From JBAXAM01 sp964565935 (GTDB lineage Bacteria; Pseudomonadota; Gammaproteobacteria; UBA9339), in contig CAZMGW010000001.1 in assembly GCA_964565935.1 (NCBI GenBank), positions 21,273-85,272 of the forward strand: 64,000 nucleotides of DNA, read 5' to 3'. Each line of letters opens with the position of its first letter. The stretch's first letter is position 1. The notes under the pieces are model-generated. The model saw nothing but the letters and a program-made list of their open reading frames with translations, did no database searches and was not told where the DNA came from. Of the stretch, positions 8,920-18,548 are shown piece by piece. Both the position numbers and the translations under genes were made by a program.

Positions 8920-9750
8920 ATGAGCAATACAAAAACTACAGACCCGCAAAATCGATTCTCATTTGGCAAAAACTGGTCAAATTTTTTAAACCTCTTAAAC
9001 GAAGATCGCATCCTTGAAGCCGAAAGAAGCATCAAAGAAAAGCTTGGGTGCACCACTTTAGCTGGAATGGAATTTCTTGATATAGGTTCAGGCAGCGGAC
9101 TATTTAGTCTTGCAGCTTATCGTTTGGGTGCAAAGGTTTTTTCTTTTGATTACGATGAAGACTCTGTCAACTGTACCAAATACCTTAAAGAAAAATATGC
9201 TAAAAGTAGTGATAACTGGACTATTGAAAAAGGATCGGTTTTAGACCAAAAACTTCTCAAAAAATTTGGGAAAGTTGACGTTGTCTATTCTTGGGGGGTT
9301 CTACATCACACCGGCCATATGCATCAAGCGTTTGATAATGTAGCAAATCTTGTTAAGGACGGCGGACAACTATTCATATCTATTTACAATGACCAAGGTA
9401 GCGCTTCTAAAAAATGGCTTTGGGTAAAACAAAAGTATAATAATTCTTCACACTTTATTAGATATATTCTTTTTATATGCTCTTTATTTAGGCTATGGGC
9501 GCCTACCCTCATAAAGGATTTTTTAAAAACAGGGAACCCACTAACATCATGGAATAATTATGGTAAAAATGATCGCGGCATGTCTGCATGGCACGATGTA
9601 GTGGATTGGGTAGGCGGTTATCCATTCGAAGTTGCAAAACCTGAAGAAGTTTTTGATTTTTTTAAAGCACGGGGGTTTGGGTTGAGATTTCTTAAAACTT
9701 GTGCTGGCGGCATTGGTTGTAACGAATTTGTGTTTCAAAAGAAAAAGTAA
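8920..9750 (+). CDS. Class I SAM-dependent methyltransferase
   Basis: A 276-residue Rossmann-fold methyltransferase from the ATG at 8920. The frame could extend to a TTG at 8842, but that would run through the hairpin leader and code for an unconserved cysteine/glycine-rich stretch. SAM motif I is DIGSGSG (about residues 54-60), followed by an acidic FDYDED motif II and DVVYSWGVLHHT. The tail is typical of UbiG/UbiE-like enzymes in glycan loci. It sits 2 bases from the ABC transporter start. Acceptor unknown; O-methylation of a sugar or lipid-linked intermediate is inferred. Confidence 0.8.
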   Translation: MSNTKTTDPQNRFSFGKNWSNFLNLLNEDRILEAERSIKEKLGCTTLAGMEFLDIGSGSGLFSLAAYRLGAKVFSFDYDEDSVNCTKYLKEKYAKSSDNWTIEKGSVLDQKLLKKFGKVDVVYSWGVLHHTGHMHQAFDNVANLVKDGGQLFISIYNDQGSASKKWLWVKQKYNNSSHFIRYILFICSLFRLWAPTLIKDFLKTGNPLTSWNNYGKNDRGMSAWHDVVDWVGGYPFEVAKPEEVFDFFKARGFGLRFLKTCAGGIGCNEFVFQKKK

Positions 9751-9752
9751 AT

Positions 9753-11501
9753 ATGTCAACACCCTCTATTTTATCAGCAGTTCAGAAAATAACATCTTTG
9801 CTCACCCGTGAGGAAAAAATTAAATGGGCGGGTATTATAGTATTTGCTTTGTGTACATCCATATTAGAAGTTATAACAGCATCGGTGATTGTGTTATTCG
9901 CACAAGTATTAAGCCAACCTGAAGCCGGCCAAAAATATCTATCTATGATCGGTTTTGACTCTAATTTACCACCAGGGCGCATCGTTTTTTACATAGCCAT
10001 CATTGTTGGTATAGTCTATTTGTTCAAAAATATGGCCGCCGCCGCAGAAGTTTTCTACCAAAACTTTTCTATCCAAAAAATGAACTACCATTTTAAAAAT
10101 AAGTTGTTATACCGATATGCCGAAGCTGACTATGGCTTTTACTTAACTCGTAATTCGTCCCTGGGATTATCTGTTGTTGGCGGTGATGCGGAACAGATGT
10201 TTACGGGCGGTATGGTGCCACTGGCAAATATTATTTCAGAAACTGTAACTTTCTTTTGTTTGATTGCCATGATAGTTTTTATGAATCCATCCTTGGCGCT
10301 TATAATACTTGGGATTGGAATTATTCTAGGGGTTGTTGTAAGCAAAGTACTACTTCCACAATTTTATCGCTGGGGACAACGCTTACAAGAAGCTGGATTA
10401 CACAGCAGTCAAAACCTGCTTCAATTTTTTCATGCCTTTAAAGAAATTGTATTACTTGGAAAACGCGAGGCCTTTGTAAACGCGTACAAACACCATTCCC
10501 ACAAAAAATCTTGGATACAGGCCATTCAAACTGCTGTTAATGCCACTCCCCGTATGGTGATAGAAGTTCTATTCGTTGGTCTCTTTGTCACAACCATAGC
10601 CTTTCTTTGCCTTAAGCATGAAAGCCCCGTACAAATGATTGGAATTTTAGGCGGTTATCTCTATGCTGGCTTTAGGCTAATGCCAGGACTAAACCGCATT
10701 GTCAACCAATTAAATTCATTTAAGGCGGTGATACCATCCATCGAACGTGTCCATACCGAATACAATACTGTTGCGGCTAAAGAAAATTATGTTGATGTCC
10801 CAAATTTTGTGTTTGATAATTCTATAAACTTAAAAGATATAAGTTTTAGCTATCTCAACACCAATAAAAATGTACTCAAACACATTTCCCTTGAAATTAA
10901 AAAAGGTGAACGTATTGGTATCATTGGGGAAACAGGAGCAGGAAAATCAACCTTAGTTGACATTATATTAGGACTACTAAAACCCCACGAAGGCTCAATA
11001 TTAATTGATGATAAGTACCCGGCAAATTCCTATCAATGGCATCAAAAAATAGGTTATGTTCCACAATCAATTTACCTAACCGATGATACTATTGGAGCCA
11101 ATATTGCCTTTGGTGAAAAAGAAATAGATGATACAAAACTAAACGCTACTATTAATGCTGCTCAGCTACGCAAATTCATTGATCAACTTCCAGATGGCGC
11201 TAAAACTATCGTCGGTGAACGGGGAATTCGCTTATCTGGAGGCGAACGTCAACGCATCGCCATCGCACGCGCACTTTATCGTAACCCAGAGGTATTGATT
11301 TTTGATGAAGCCACGTCTTCTTTAGACATCGAAACCGAATCACGTCTAATGGAAACCATTAATGCTGTTAGCAGTAATCACACAGTCATCATGATAGCCC
11401 ACCGCATCACAACCTTGAAAAATTGTGATCGAATTGTGGTTATGAACCAAGGCATGCTGCAACAAATTACGGGCTATGAAAATATTCAAGTATTAAGATA
11501 A
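9753..11501 (+). CDS. ABC-type lipid-linked oligosaccharide flippase, MsbA/PglK-like
   Basis: A 582-residue half-transporter with an N-terminal exporter membrane domain (about 1-330, roughly six hydrophobic spans, including spans near 25-50, 78-95, 160-200 and 270-305). A C-terminal ATPase follows: Walker A GETGAGKST (392-400), signature LSGGERQ (494-500), Walker B VLIFDE (514-519) and an H-loop MIAHR. The layout matches MsbA and PglK, homodimers that flip lipid-linked glycans to the periplasm. It is the only flippase-like gene in the polysaccharide block (no Wzx or Wzm/Wzt seen), so it probably exports the repeat unit made by the neighbours. Confidence 0.88.
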   Translation: MSTPSILSAVQKITSLLTREEKIKWAGIIVFALCTSILEVITASVIVLFAQVLSQPEAGQKYLSMIGFDSNLPPGRIVFYIAIIVGIVYLFKNMAAAAEVFYQNFSIQKMNYHFKNKLLYRYAEADYGFYLTRNSSLGLSVVGGDAEQMFTGGMVPLANIISETVTFFCLIAMIVFMNPSLALIILGIGIILGVVVSKVLLPQFYRWGQRLQEAGLHSSQNLLQFFHAFKEIVLLGKREAFVNAYKHHSHKKSWIQAIQTAVNATPRMVIEVLFVGLFVTTIAFLCLKHESPVQMIGILGGYLYAGFRLMPGLNRIVNQLNSFKAVIPSIERVHTEYNTVAAKENYVDVPNFVFDNSINLKDISFSYLNTNKNVLKHISLEIKKGERIGIIGETGAGKSTLVDIILGLLKPHEGSILIDDKYPANSYQWHQKIGYVPQSIYLTDDTIGANIAFGEKEIDDTKLNATINAAQLRKFIDQLPDGAKTIVGERGIRLSGGERQRIAIARALYRNPEVLIFDEATSSLDIETESRLMETINAVSSNHTVIMIAHRITTLKNCDRIVVMNQGMLQQITGYENIQVLR

Positions 11502-11540
11502 AGAATAAAAATTCATTAACATTTTTAATTGGAGGTTATG

Positions 11541-12530
11541 ATGGAATTAGCAGGGAAAAAACTTGTCGTTGTCGGTGGTGCTGGTCTCATTGGGTCACAT
11601 ACTGTCGATGAACTTCTTAAAGAAGATATAAAAGAAATTATTATTTATGATAATTTTGTCCGCGGCACCATTGGCAATATTGAAAATACTTTAAAAGACC
11701 CTCGTGTACGCGTTTTTGAAATCGGCGGTGATATCTGCCAACCAGATATCTTAAATGAAGCCTTTAAAGGTGCAGATGGCATATTTCACTTTGCAGCACT
11801 ATGGCTTTTACAATGCCATGAATTCCCCCGATCAGCTTTTAAAGTTAATATTGAAGGAACTTTTAATGTTCTCGAGGCTTGTGTAACCCACGGAATAAAA
11901 CGTCTTGTTTATTCATCTTCAGCATCAGTTTATGGTGACGCTGTACGTGAGCCCATGGATGAAGATCATCCTTTCAATAACACAAATTTCTATGGCGCAA
12001 CTAAGATCTCTGGGGAAGCCATGGCACGCGCTTATCATCATCGTTACAAGCTTCCACTTGTTGGGCTACGCTATATGAACGTGTATGGTCCTCGCCAGGA
12101 TTATCGTGGTGCCTATATTGCTGTCATTATGAAAATGCTAGATAACCTTGATAAAGGTATTGCACCGAAAGTTTATGGTGATGGTTCTCAAGCTTATGAC
12201 TTTGTCTATGTTGGTGACTGCGCAAAAGCTAATGTTTGTGCTATGAAAGCAGACACTGTTGATCAATTCTATAACGTTGGAACAGGAATTCGAACCTCAA
12301 TTAAAGAGCTTGCTGAAATAATTTTGAAACTCACGGGATCAAATCTTTCGGTTCAATATGAACCTGCCGGCTTGACCTTTGTAAAAAACCGCATTGGCTG
12401 TCCTAAAAAAGCAGAAAAAGAAATTGGGTTTAAAGCTTCCGTATCGCTAAAGGATGGCTTGCAAAAACTAATCGAATGGCGCAAGTCCCATATTGATCAA
12501 GTGGAAATGCAAAGAAGGAAGGTAATATAA
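11541..12530 (+). CDS. NAD-dependent epimerase/dehydratase
   Basis: A 329-residue extended SDR enzyme. It has the NAD-binding VGGAGLIGSH motif at the N-terminus, the SSSASVYGD serine segment, the YGATK catalytic Tyr/Lys and the RYMNVYGPRQDYRG substrate-loop segment. The start is placed at 11541: GGAGG lies at 11531-11535, five bases upstream, and the upstream ATG at 11538 is too close. Its stop abuts the DegT aminotransferase start (last A of TAA shared with ATG). Paired with that enzyme it may supply a keto-sugar for amination. The exact reaction (decarboxylase, 4-epimerase or dehydratase) cannot be assigned. Confidence 0.83.
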   Translation: MELAGKKLVVVGGAGLIGSHTVDELLKEDIKEIIIYDNFVRGTIGNIENTLKDPRVRVFEIGGDICQPDILNEAFKGADGIFHFAALWLLQCHEFPRSAFKVNIEGTFNVLEACVTHGIKRLVYSSSASVYGDAVREPMDEDHPFNNTNFYGATKISGEAMARAYHHRYKLPLVGLRYMNVYGPRQDYRGAYIAVIMKMLDNLDKGIAPKVYGDGSQAYDFVYVGDCAKANVCAMKADTVDQFYNVGTGIRTSIKELAEIILKLTGSNLSVQYEPAGLTFVKNRIGCPKKAEKEIGFKASVSLKDGLQKLIEWRKSHIDQVEMQRRKVI

Positions 12531-13693
12531 TGTCACAATTAACAGAAAAATTAAGAAAAATACCCATTGCTATACCCTCTTTAGGTGACGAAGAATGGCA
12601 GGCAATTAGAGAGCCACTATTAAGCGGCTGGCTAACACAAGGACCCAAAGTTGCGCAATTTGAAAAAGATTTTGCGAAAATGCACCTTGTTAATCATGCA
12701 ATCGCTGTCACATCCTGTACAACTGGACTTCACTTGGCTTTAAAAGCCTTGGGGGTTGGCCCCGGGGATGAAGTGATAGTTCCAGCTTTTACATGGATTG
12801 CAACTGCTAATGCGGCTCTTTATTGTGGAGCTACGCCCATCTTTTGCGATGTTGATAGAACAACATTCAATATTAAAGTTGAGGATATCACATCGAAAAT
12901 CACTGAGCGCACCAAAGCTATAATCCCTGTTCATCTGTTTGGACTTTGCGCTGATATAGATACCATTCGTGCAATTATTCCGCCTCATGTGAAAATTCTG
13001 GAAGATGCAGCTTGTGCAGCAGGAGCTTCCTACAAAAATCGTTCAGCAGGATCCCTTGGCGATATAGCGGCATTTTCATTCCATCCCCGAAAATCTATCA
13101 CAACAGGTGAAGGCGGCATGGTAACAACAAATGACAAAGAGCTTGCTCACCTATCAGAAACCATGCGCAATCACGGAGCTGAAATCCCTGAAGAAGTCCG
13201 CCATCACAGCACAAAACCTTATTTATTACCCGATTTTAAAATGTTAGGTTTCAATTATCGCATGACAGATCTTCAAGCTGCAGTTGGATTAGTACAATTA
13301 AAAAAGCTACGAGCATTCATTGCCGAACGACAAATATGGGCAAATTATTACAGGGATAATCTAAAGAATGTACCTTGGTTAAAACCACAAGCAACTCCTG
13401 ACTATATTACGCAGCCCGCTTGGCAGGCTTATGTGTGTTACGTTGACCCAGAAAAATCACCCCTACCACGCAATAACATTATGGATATTCTCCAACAAAA
13501 AGGAATCGCAACAAGGCCGGGTACCCACGCTGTACATATGCTCAGTTTTTACAAAGAAAAATATGACATCCATCCAGATGATTATCCAGGAGCAAAGGCT
13601 TGTGATCAAAACACCATGGCTATCCCTCTCCATAATAAAATGGTGAAGGAAGATTTTGATTATGTGATTGAGGCTCTTCATGCAATTAAGTGA
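12530..13693 (+). CDS. DegT/DnrJ/EryC1-family sugar aminotransferase
   Basis: A 387-residue PLP enzyme of the sugar-nucleotide aminotransferase family. Visible features are TSCTTGLHLAL (PLP phosphate pocket, about 61-71), PAFTWIATANA (85-95), the PLP-ring aspartate Asp159 in LEDAACAAG, and the Schiff-base Lys188 in SFHPRKSITTGEGG. It is closest in style to 4-amino sugar synthases such as PseC, ArnB or perosamine synthase. It is distinct from the WbpE-type homolog at 30673. It overlaps the upstream epimerase by one base and the downstream methyltransferase by 14 bases. The substrate is probably a 4-keto or 3-keto UDP/GDP-sugar; which one is unknown. Confidence 0.87.
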   Translation: MSQLTEKLRKIPIAIPSLGDEEWQAIREPLLSGWLTQGPKVAQFEKDFAKMHLVNHAIAVTSCTTGLHLALKALGVGPGDEVIVPAFTWIATANAALYCGATPIFCDVDRTTFNIKVEDITSKITERTKAIIPVHLFGLCADIDTIRAIIPPHVKILEDAACAAGASYKNRSAGSLGDIAAFSFHPRKSITTGEGGMVTTNDKELAHLSETMRNHGAEIPEEVRHHSTKPYLLPDFKMLGFNYRMTDLQAAVGLVQLKKLRAFIAERQIWANYYRDNLKNVPWLKPQATPDYITQPAWQAYVCYVDPEKSPLPRNNIMDILQQKGIATRPGTHAVHMLSFYKEKYDIHPDDYPGAKACDQNTMAIPLHNKMVKEDFDYVIEALHAIK

Positions 13694-14669
13694 ACTAAAA
13701 ATGTTAAAAGAGAATGACAGTTGTACAATCGGTGAACACACTTACAAAATGAATCTGGGTGTGTTGCAACCGGCTCATATTGTAACGAGTGCTGCACAAC
13801 AACAAACTCAGTCGACTTTTGGATTTAAATGGAAGAAGGAAGACACTTTTAATTCTGAACCTAGCCTTAAACGGATGAAGGCATGGTTACTTGAAAGATA
13901 TCAAGAGCCACAAAATTGGCTGGATCAACTAAAATTTGATAACCCTTCTGTTTTAGATGCAGGATGTGGCGCCGGCATGTCAGGTTTTGAATATTGGGGA
14001 AGTGTTGCTGATAAAATTCAGTATACGGGGATAGATATTTCTGAAGCTGTTCATGTTGCACATAGACGAGCCTCAGAAAAGGGCTTTAAGAATATCCTAT
14101 TTATGCAGCAAAGCATTGATAACCTACCTTTTCAAGAACCCTTATTTGATATTATTTTTTCTGAAGGCGTTTTGCATCATACGGATAGCACAGAAAAAAC
14201 ATTTTCCCATTTATCTAAATTTTTGAAATCGGGTGGTTTTTTCATGTTTTATGTTTATCGGAAAAAGAGCCCAATTCGTGAATTTACAGACAATTATATT
14301 AGAGATAAATTACAAACTCTTTCGCCAGAAGAAGGTTGGGACGAATTAAAATCCTTGACTACGCTAGGTATAGAGCTGGGGAAATTGGATTTAGAAATTA
14401 ACGTACCTGAAGATGTAAAAGTTTTAGGCATTCCTTCAGGTAAAATAAATATTCAACGTTTATTTTATTGGCATATCTTTAAAGCATTTTATGACCCAAA
14501 TTTATCTTTTGATGAGATGCATCATATCAATTTTGATTGGTATGCCCCTAAAAATGCGCATAGACATACTATTGAAGAAGTACAGCAGTGGTGTTTTGAA
14601 AATGGTTTAGAAGTTAAACGTATAAATGAAGAATTAGCAGGCATTACTTGTATAGCCAAGAAAACATGA
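13680..14669 (+). CDS. Class I SAM-dependent methyltransferase
   Basis: A 329-residue methyltransferase. SAM motif I reads LDAGCGAGMSG (near residue 93), followed by YTGIDIS and the IIFSEGVLHHTDS motif, then a long C-terminal extension. ATG at 13680 is preferred because GAGG lies six bases upstream. This overlaps the aminotransferase by 14 bases. ATG at 13701 would avoid the overlap but lacks a ribosome site. The stop is one base before the AsnB-like start. The acceptor is not predictable; a sugar in the same repeat unit is likely. Confidence 0.78.
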   Translation: MQLSELKMLKENDSCTIGEHTYKMNLGVLQPAHIVTSAAQQQTQSTFGFKWKKEDTFNSEPSLKRMKAWLLERYQEPQNWLDQLKFDNPSVLDAGCGAGMSGFEYWGSVADKIQYTGIDISEAVHVAHRRASEKGFKNILFMQQSIDNLPFQEPLFDIIFSEGVLHHTDSTEKTFSHLSKFLKSGGFFMFYVYRKKSPIREFTDNYIRDKLQTLSPEEGWDELKSLTTLGIELGKLDLEINVPEDVKVLGIPSGKINIQRLFYWHIFKAFYDPNLSFDEMHHINFDWYAPKNAHRHTIEEVQQWCFENGLEVKRINEELAGITCIAKKT

Positions 14670-14670
14670 A

Positions 14671-16518
14671 ATGTGTGGAATAGCCGGCATCTTTAATATT
14701 AATCATCAGCCTGTAGCGCATAGCCAAATTAAGGCTATGACCAACAGCATCTCTCATCGTGGTCCTGATGGTGAAGGGCAATATATTGATGGGTATGTTG
14801 CTTTGGGACATCGACGTCTTGCTATTATTGATCTTAGCCCCGCTGGCCATCAGCCAATGCAAACACGAGAGGGTAGATTTACCATTACTTATAATGGTGA
14901 GGTGTATAATTTTAAAGAACTACGTATTCAGCTTGAGGCTTTAGGATATCAATTTCGCTCCAATACAGACACAGAAGTTGTTCTTTATGCCTATACTGAA
15001 TGGGGATGCAAGTGCCTAGACAAATTCAATGGCATGTTTGCTTTTGCAATTTGGGATAAAAAAGAACAAAGGCTTTTTCTAGCTCGTGATCGTTATGGAA
15101 TTAAGCCTCTATATTATTATAATTTAGACAAAAGCTTTGTTTTTGCGTCGGAAGTTAAAGCCATTATCGCCTCTGGTTGTTATCAATCAAAATTAGACAA
15201 GGAAGGTCTGATTGAATATTTGACATTTCAGAATTTCTTTACAGATAAAACTCTTTTTCAAGATATTAAAATGCTGATGCCTGGACATTATGCCTACATT
15301 GATATAGGTGGAAAGTTTGAGAAACATCAATATTGGGACTTTAATTTTTGTGGTTCTCTTCAAATATCTGAAGAAGAAGCTGTTGAGGAAACAGACCGTC
15401 TATTCAAACAGGCTGTACAAAGACAGCTAGTTGGTGATGTACCAGTTAATGCTTATTTAAGCGGGGGCATCGATTCTGGCGCTATTACCATGGTGGCTAG
15501 TAAATTTCTACCGCATATGCAAACATTTACAATTGGGTTTGACTTAAGTTCTGCAAGTGGTCTTGAATTATCTTTTGATGAACGCGCAAAAGCAGAGCAT
15601 ATTTCGTATTTAGCTAAGACAGAGCATTATGAGATGGTTCTTAAAGCGGGAGATATGGAAAGGTGTATGGACAAATATGCACATCATCTTGAAGAACCAC
15701 GTGTTGGACAGAGTTATCCGAATTATTACGCAGCCAAACTGGCCAGTAAGTTTGGAAAAGTAGTGCTGTCTGGAGCTGGGGGAGATGAGCTTTTTGGAGG
15801 CTACCCATGGCGATATTTCTACACTAACAAACCAATTGTCTTTGATAAATTCATTGATAGCTATTACTTAAAATGGCAGCGTCTCATCCCAAACAGTCAA
15901 CTTAAGGATCTACTGGCACCCATATGGGAAGACGTAAAACATATTTGGACACGTGATATTTTTGCAGATGTTTTTAAAACAATAAAAAAAGATACTTTAG
16001 AGGCAAGTGACTGTATAAATTACAGTCTTTATCTTGAAGCAAAAACATTTTTGCATGGCTTGCTTGTTGTTGAAGACAAGTTGAGCATGGCGCATAGCCT
16101 AGAAACTCGCGTCCCATTTTTAGATAATAATTTAGTTGATTTTGCTACTAAATTACCAAGCTCAATGAAGATTTCGAACCAATTTGAAATGGCAAACGAA
16201 AACGATTTAGCGAGCAAACTACAAGCCAATAAAAGTGGAAAGATTATTCTTAGAAAAACCCTTGTAAAATACCTGGGCAAAAAAATTGTAAATACTAAAA
16301 AACAAGGATTTTCATCACCTGATGCCTCATGGTTTAAAGGAGAAAGTATTGAATACATCCAAAAAGAACTTACCAACTCCTTACCTATTTTCAATCAAGA
16401 TGCCATACAAAAAATATTAAACCAACATGTATCTAGAAAACAAAATAACCGCCTGGCAATATGGTCTCTTTTGTATTTAAATAAATCTCTCAGGGTTTTC
16501 AACCATGAATGCAGCTGA
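14671..16518 (+). CDS. asnB: Asparagine synthetase-like glutamine amidotransferase (third copy)
   Basis: A 615-residue class II amidotransferase. Met-Cys-Gly at the start gives the Cys2 nucleophile; LGHRRLAIIDLSPAGHQPM follows at about 45-63 and YNGEVYNFKEL at 74-84. The synthetase half has LSGGIDSGA and SGAGGDELFGGYPWRY. It is less similar to the two copies at 1-1546 and 5557-7482 than those are to each other, so it may act on another acceptor. The start follows the previous stop by one base and its end overlaps the acyltransferase start by 14 bases, so it is deep inside a coupled operon. Likely role: glutamine-dependent amide formation on a uronic or amino-acid substituent of the glycan. 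Confidence 0.88.
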   Translation: MCGIAGIFNINHQPVAHSQIKAMTNSISHRGPDGEGQYIDGYVALGHRRLAIIDLSPAGHQPMQTREGRFTITYNGEVYNFKELRIQLEALGYQFRSNTDTEVVLYAYTEWGCKCLDKFNGMFAFAIWDKKEQRLFLARDRYGIKPLYYYNLDKSFVFASEVKAIIASGCYQSKLDKEGLIEYLTFQNFFTDKTLFQDIKMLMPGHYAYIDIGGKFEKHQYWDFNFCGSLQISEEEAVEETDRLFKQAVQRQLVGDVPVNAYLSGGIDSGAITMVASKFLPHMQTFTIGFDLSSASGLELSFDERAKAEHISYLAKTEHYEMVLKAGDMERCMDKYAHHLEEPRVGQSYPNYYAAKLASKFGKVVLSGAGGDELFGGYPWRYFYTNKPIVFDKFIDSYYLKWQRLIPNSQLKDLLAPIWEDVKHIWTRDIFADVFKTIKKDTLEASDCINYSLYLEAKTFLHGLLVVEDKLSMAHSLETRVPFLDNNLVDFATKLPSSMKISNQFEMANENDLASKLQANKSGKIILRKTLVKYLGKKIVNTKKQGFSSPDASWFKGESIEYIQKELTNSLPIFNQDAIQKILNQHVSRKQNNRLAIWSLLYLNKSLRVFNHECS

Positions 16519-17068
16519 TCTAAAAAATAAATTATTTAATCTTTACGAAGAACAAGAGAATTTCTTAAAAGAAAAATATGATAGAAGCTTATCCTTTCAG
16601 GATGGACTATTTGATCGTTTCGACAGGGCAAAGAAATTGGGCTTTGACGAAGGATCAAGCATCTACAATAGCGCCTTAGTGTTTGGTGATGTTAAAATCG
16701 GCATTAAAACATGGATAGGACCATACGTGATACTGGACGGCTCTGGTGGCAATATCAAAATTGGAGATTACTGTTCTATATCTGCTGGGGTACATATATA
16801 TACTCATGACTCAGTAATGTGGGCACTATCAGGCGGAAAATTGGGATTTCATAAAGCAAATGTATTAATTGGTAACTGCGCTCATATTGGAGCACAAACA
16901 ATAATAAAAGCCGGTATAACAATAGGATCCTATTGTTTGATTGGGGCAAACACATTCGTCAACCAAAGCGTCGAAGATTACTCAATTTTGGCTGGTTCTC
17001 CAGGTAAGATCATTGGAAAAGTTGTTCTACAGGAAGAAAAAATTACTTTGGAGTATTTTAAAAAATAA
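16505..17068 (+). CDS. Hexapeptide-repeat acyltransferase (left-handed beta-helix)
   Basis: A 187-residue transferase with an N-terminal helical region (about 1-55) followed by hexapeptide repeats from about 57 to 170. Repeats visible include VKIGIKTWIGPYVIL, IKIGDYCSISAGVHIYTHD (with the HD typical of sugar O-acetyltransferases) and IGAQTIIKAGITIG, ending AGSPGKIIGKV. The fold belongs to MaaA/WbbJ-like acetyl-CoA-dependent enzymes that O- or N-acetylate sugars in the cytoplasm. It overlaps the AsnB-like gene by 14 bases. A 99-base gap follows before the next GT4 gene. Confidence 0.83.
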   Translation: MNAADLKNKLFNLYEEQENFLKEKYDRSLSFQDGLFDRFDRAKKLGFDEGSSIYNSALVFGDVKIGIKTWIGPYVILDGSGGNIKIGDYCSISAGVHIYTHDSVMWALSGGKLGFHKANVLIGNCAHIGAQTIIKAGITIGSYCLIGANTFVNQSVEDYSILAGSPGKIIGKVVLQEEKITLEYFKK

Positions 17069-17167
17069 TTTTTTTGCCTCTAATCTACCTATAGTGGTTG
17101 CTAGAAATATTCACACAATCTGCAGTCAAGACTGATTATTTTCAGCATATTTCAAACTGGAATTATT

Positions 17168-18533
17168 ATGTCAAAAAATCTAACCACAAAAGGATACAAC
17201 AAAGTGTTGACTCTATTTCGTAAGCTTTTTCGCTTAGTTGATTTTGCCTTAGCATGTATATTCTTTTTGCCTTTTTTAGTGATTGTTGCCTTAACAAGAA
17301 CTTTTGGAAAATTAAGTATTAAGAATCCTAAAAAAACAGTTTTCTCTCTTACAAAAGATGGAATTTACAGAATACTTGAATGTAATGGTCCAAAATATTT
17401 CGAATGGGATTTTACTAGACCTCATGCAGACTTAACCTACATATTATTTATTGGCAATGAGAAACCAAATATTTTTAAGCTGGGAAAAAAGATCATTGGC
17501 ATAAACATTGTGATGCCACTAGAGAAGTACAGACAGGCTTTACCATATACAACCAGGTCTCTTCAGCAAATTTGGGGGATGTTATTAACTGCAAAATTAA
17601 TAAAAAAAATTTTGCCAGAAGTTTTAGAGGTAATGTTTCCTTCAAAAATAGCTTTAAGAGCAATGTTAATTAAATTTTTATTTCCCATTAAATTAGTTAC
17701 TCAAGTACGCGGGAATTTGGATTTAATATACTACTTCAATCCATTTCCGTGTTTCTGGCCTTTTAAAATGACTTTTCCTCCTTTTGAGGTATTTCAGACA
17801 ATGTGGGATAAATTAATTAGCCTTCTATTTTATAGGTCCTGTGATCTTGTTATTGGATACAACGTAAATAATATGTTAAGCGCAATTTCAAATGGGTCTC
17901 ATCCATCCAAAACAAAACTTTCTAGAATAAAAATCGAACTCTCCATGCTAAATGTAAAACCAAAACCAAGAGAAGAGATTGATGGGGTTCCTAAAAATGG
18001 AAAAATAATATCTTTATGGTCACGCCTGTCACAAGAAAAACTTGTTTTAGAATCTGTACAAGCATTCGAAAAATTATTATATTTCGATAATAGCGACTTG
18101 CATTTTATAATAATCGGTGATGGTCCAGAAAAATCACGCATTCAATCCTACCTTTCCACAAGTAAATGCAAAGAACGAGTGCATCTTCTGGGTCAGAAAG
18201 ATAGGGATTCAATAGCGCAAATCGCCCTACACTCTTCTTTATCTGTTGTTCCATACGGGGGGGAGCTCCCTTGTTGAAGCGGTTATGTTAGAAACCCCCG
18301 TAGTTGCTTTTGACATCGAATGGCACAATGAGCTTATTCGTGATGGAGAAACTGGATATCTTGCGGATTTTCCCGACACAACTCATCTAGCAGAAAAAAT
18401 GCACGAAGTTATTTCCCACCCTGAAGAAGCAAGAAAAAGGGCCCTTGCGGCAAAAGAACTAGCCCTAAGAATGTTTAATATGGAAACAACAGATGCTAAG
18501 GAAGCTCGCTACTACAAATCTTTATTTTCTTAA
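17168..18533 (+). pseudogene. Membrane-anchored GT4 glycosyltransferase, frameshifted at a G7 tract
   Basis: The first frame (17168-18277) encodes 369 residues with a hydrophobic N-terminal anchor (about 25-45) and the donor-half start IISLWSRLSQEKL, then stops after SVVPYGGELPC. The second frame continues to 18533 with GGSSLVEAVMLETPVVAFD, exactly as expected for the E-x7-E region. Removing one G from the G7 run (18257-18263) joins the frames into one protein of about 454 residues that aligns with the intact paralog at 21072-22403 (SPYGGSSLVEAG). The as-read product lacks the nucleotide-sugar site. Either this is phase-variable slippage, a genuine loss, or a sequencing error. Confidence 0.87.
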
Positions 18534-18548
18534 AACGCCCATCAAAAT

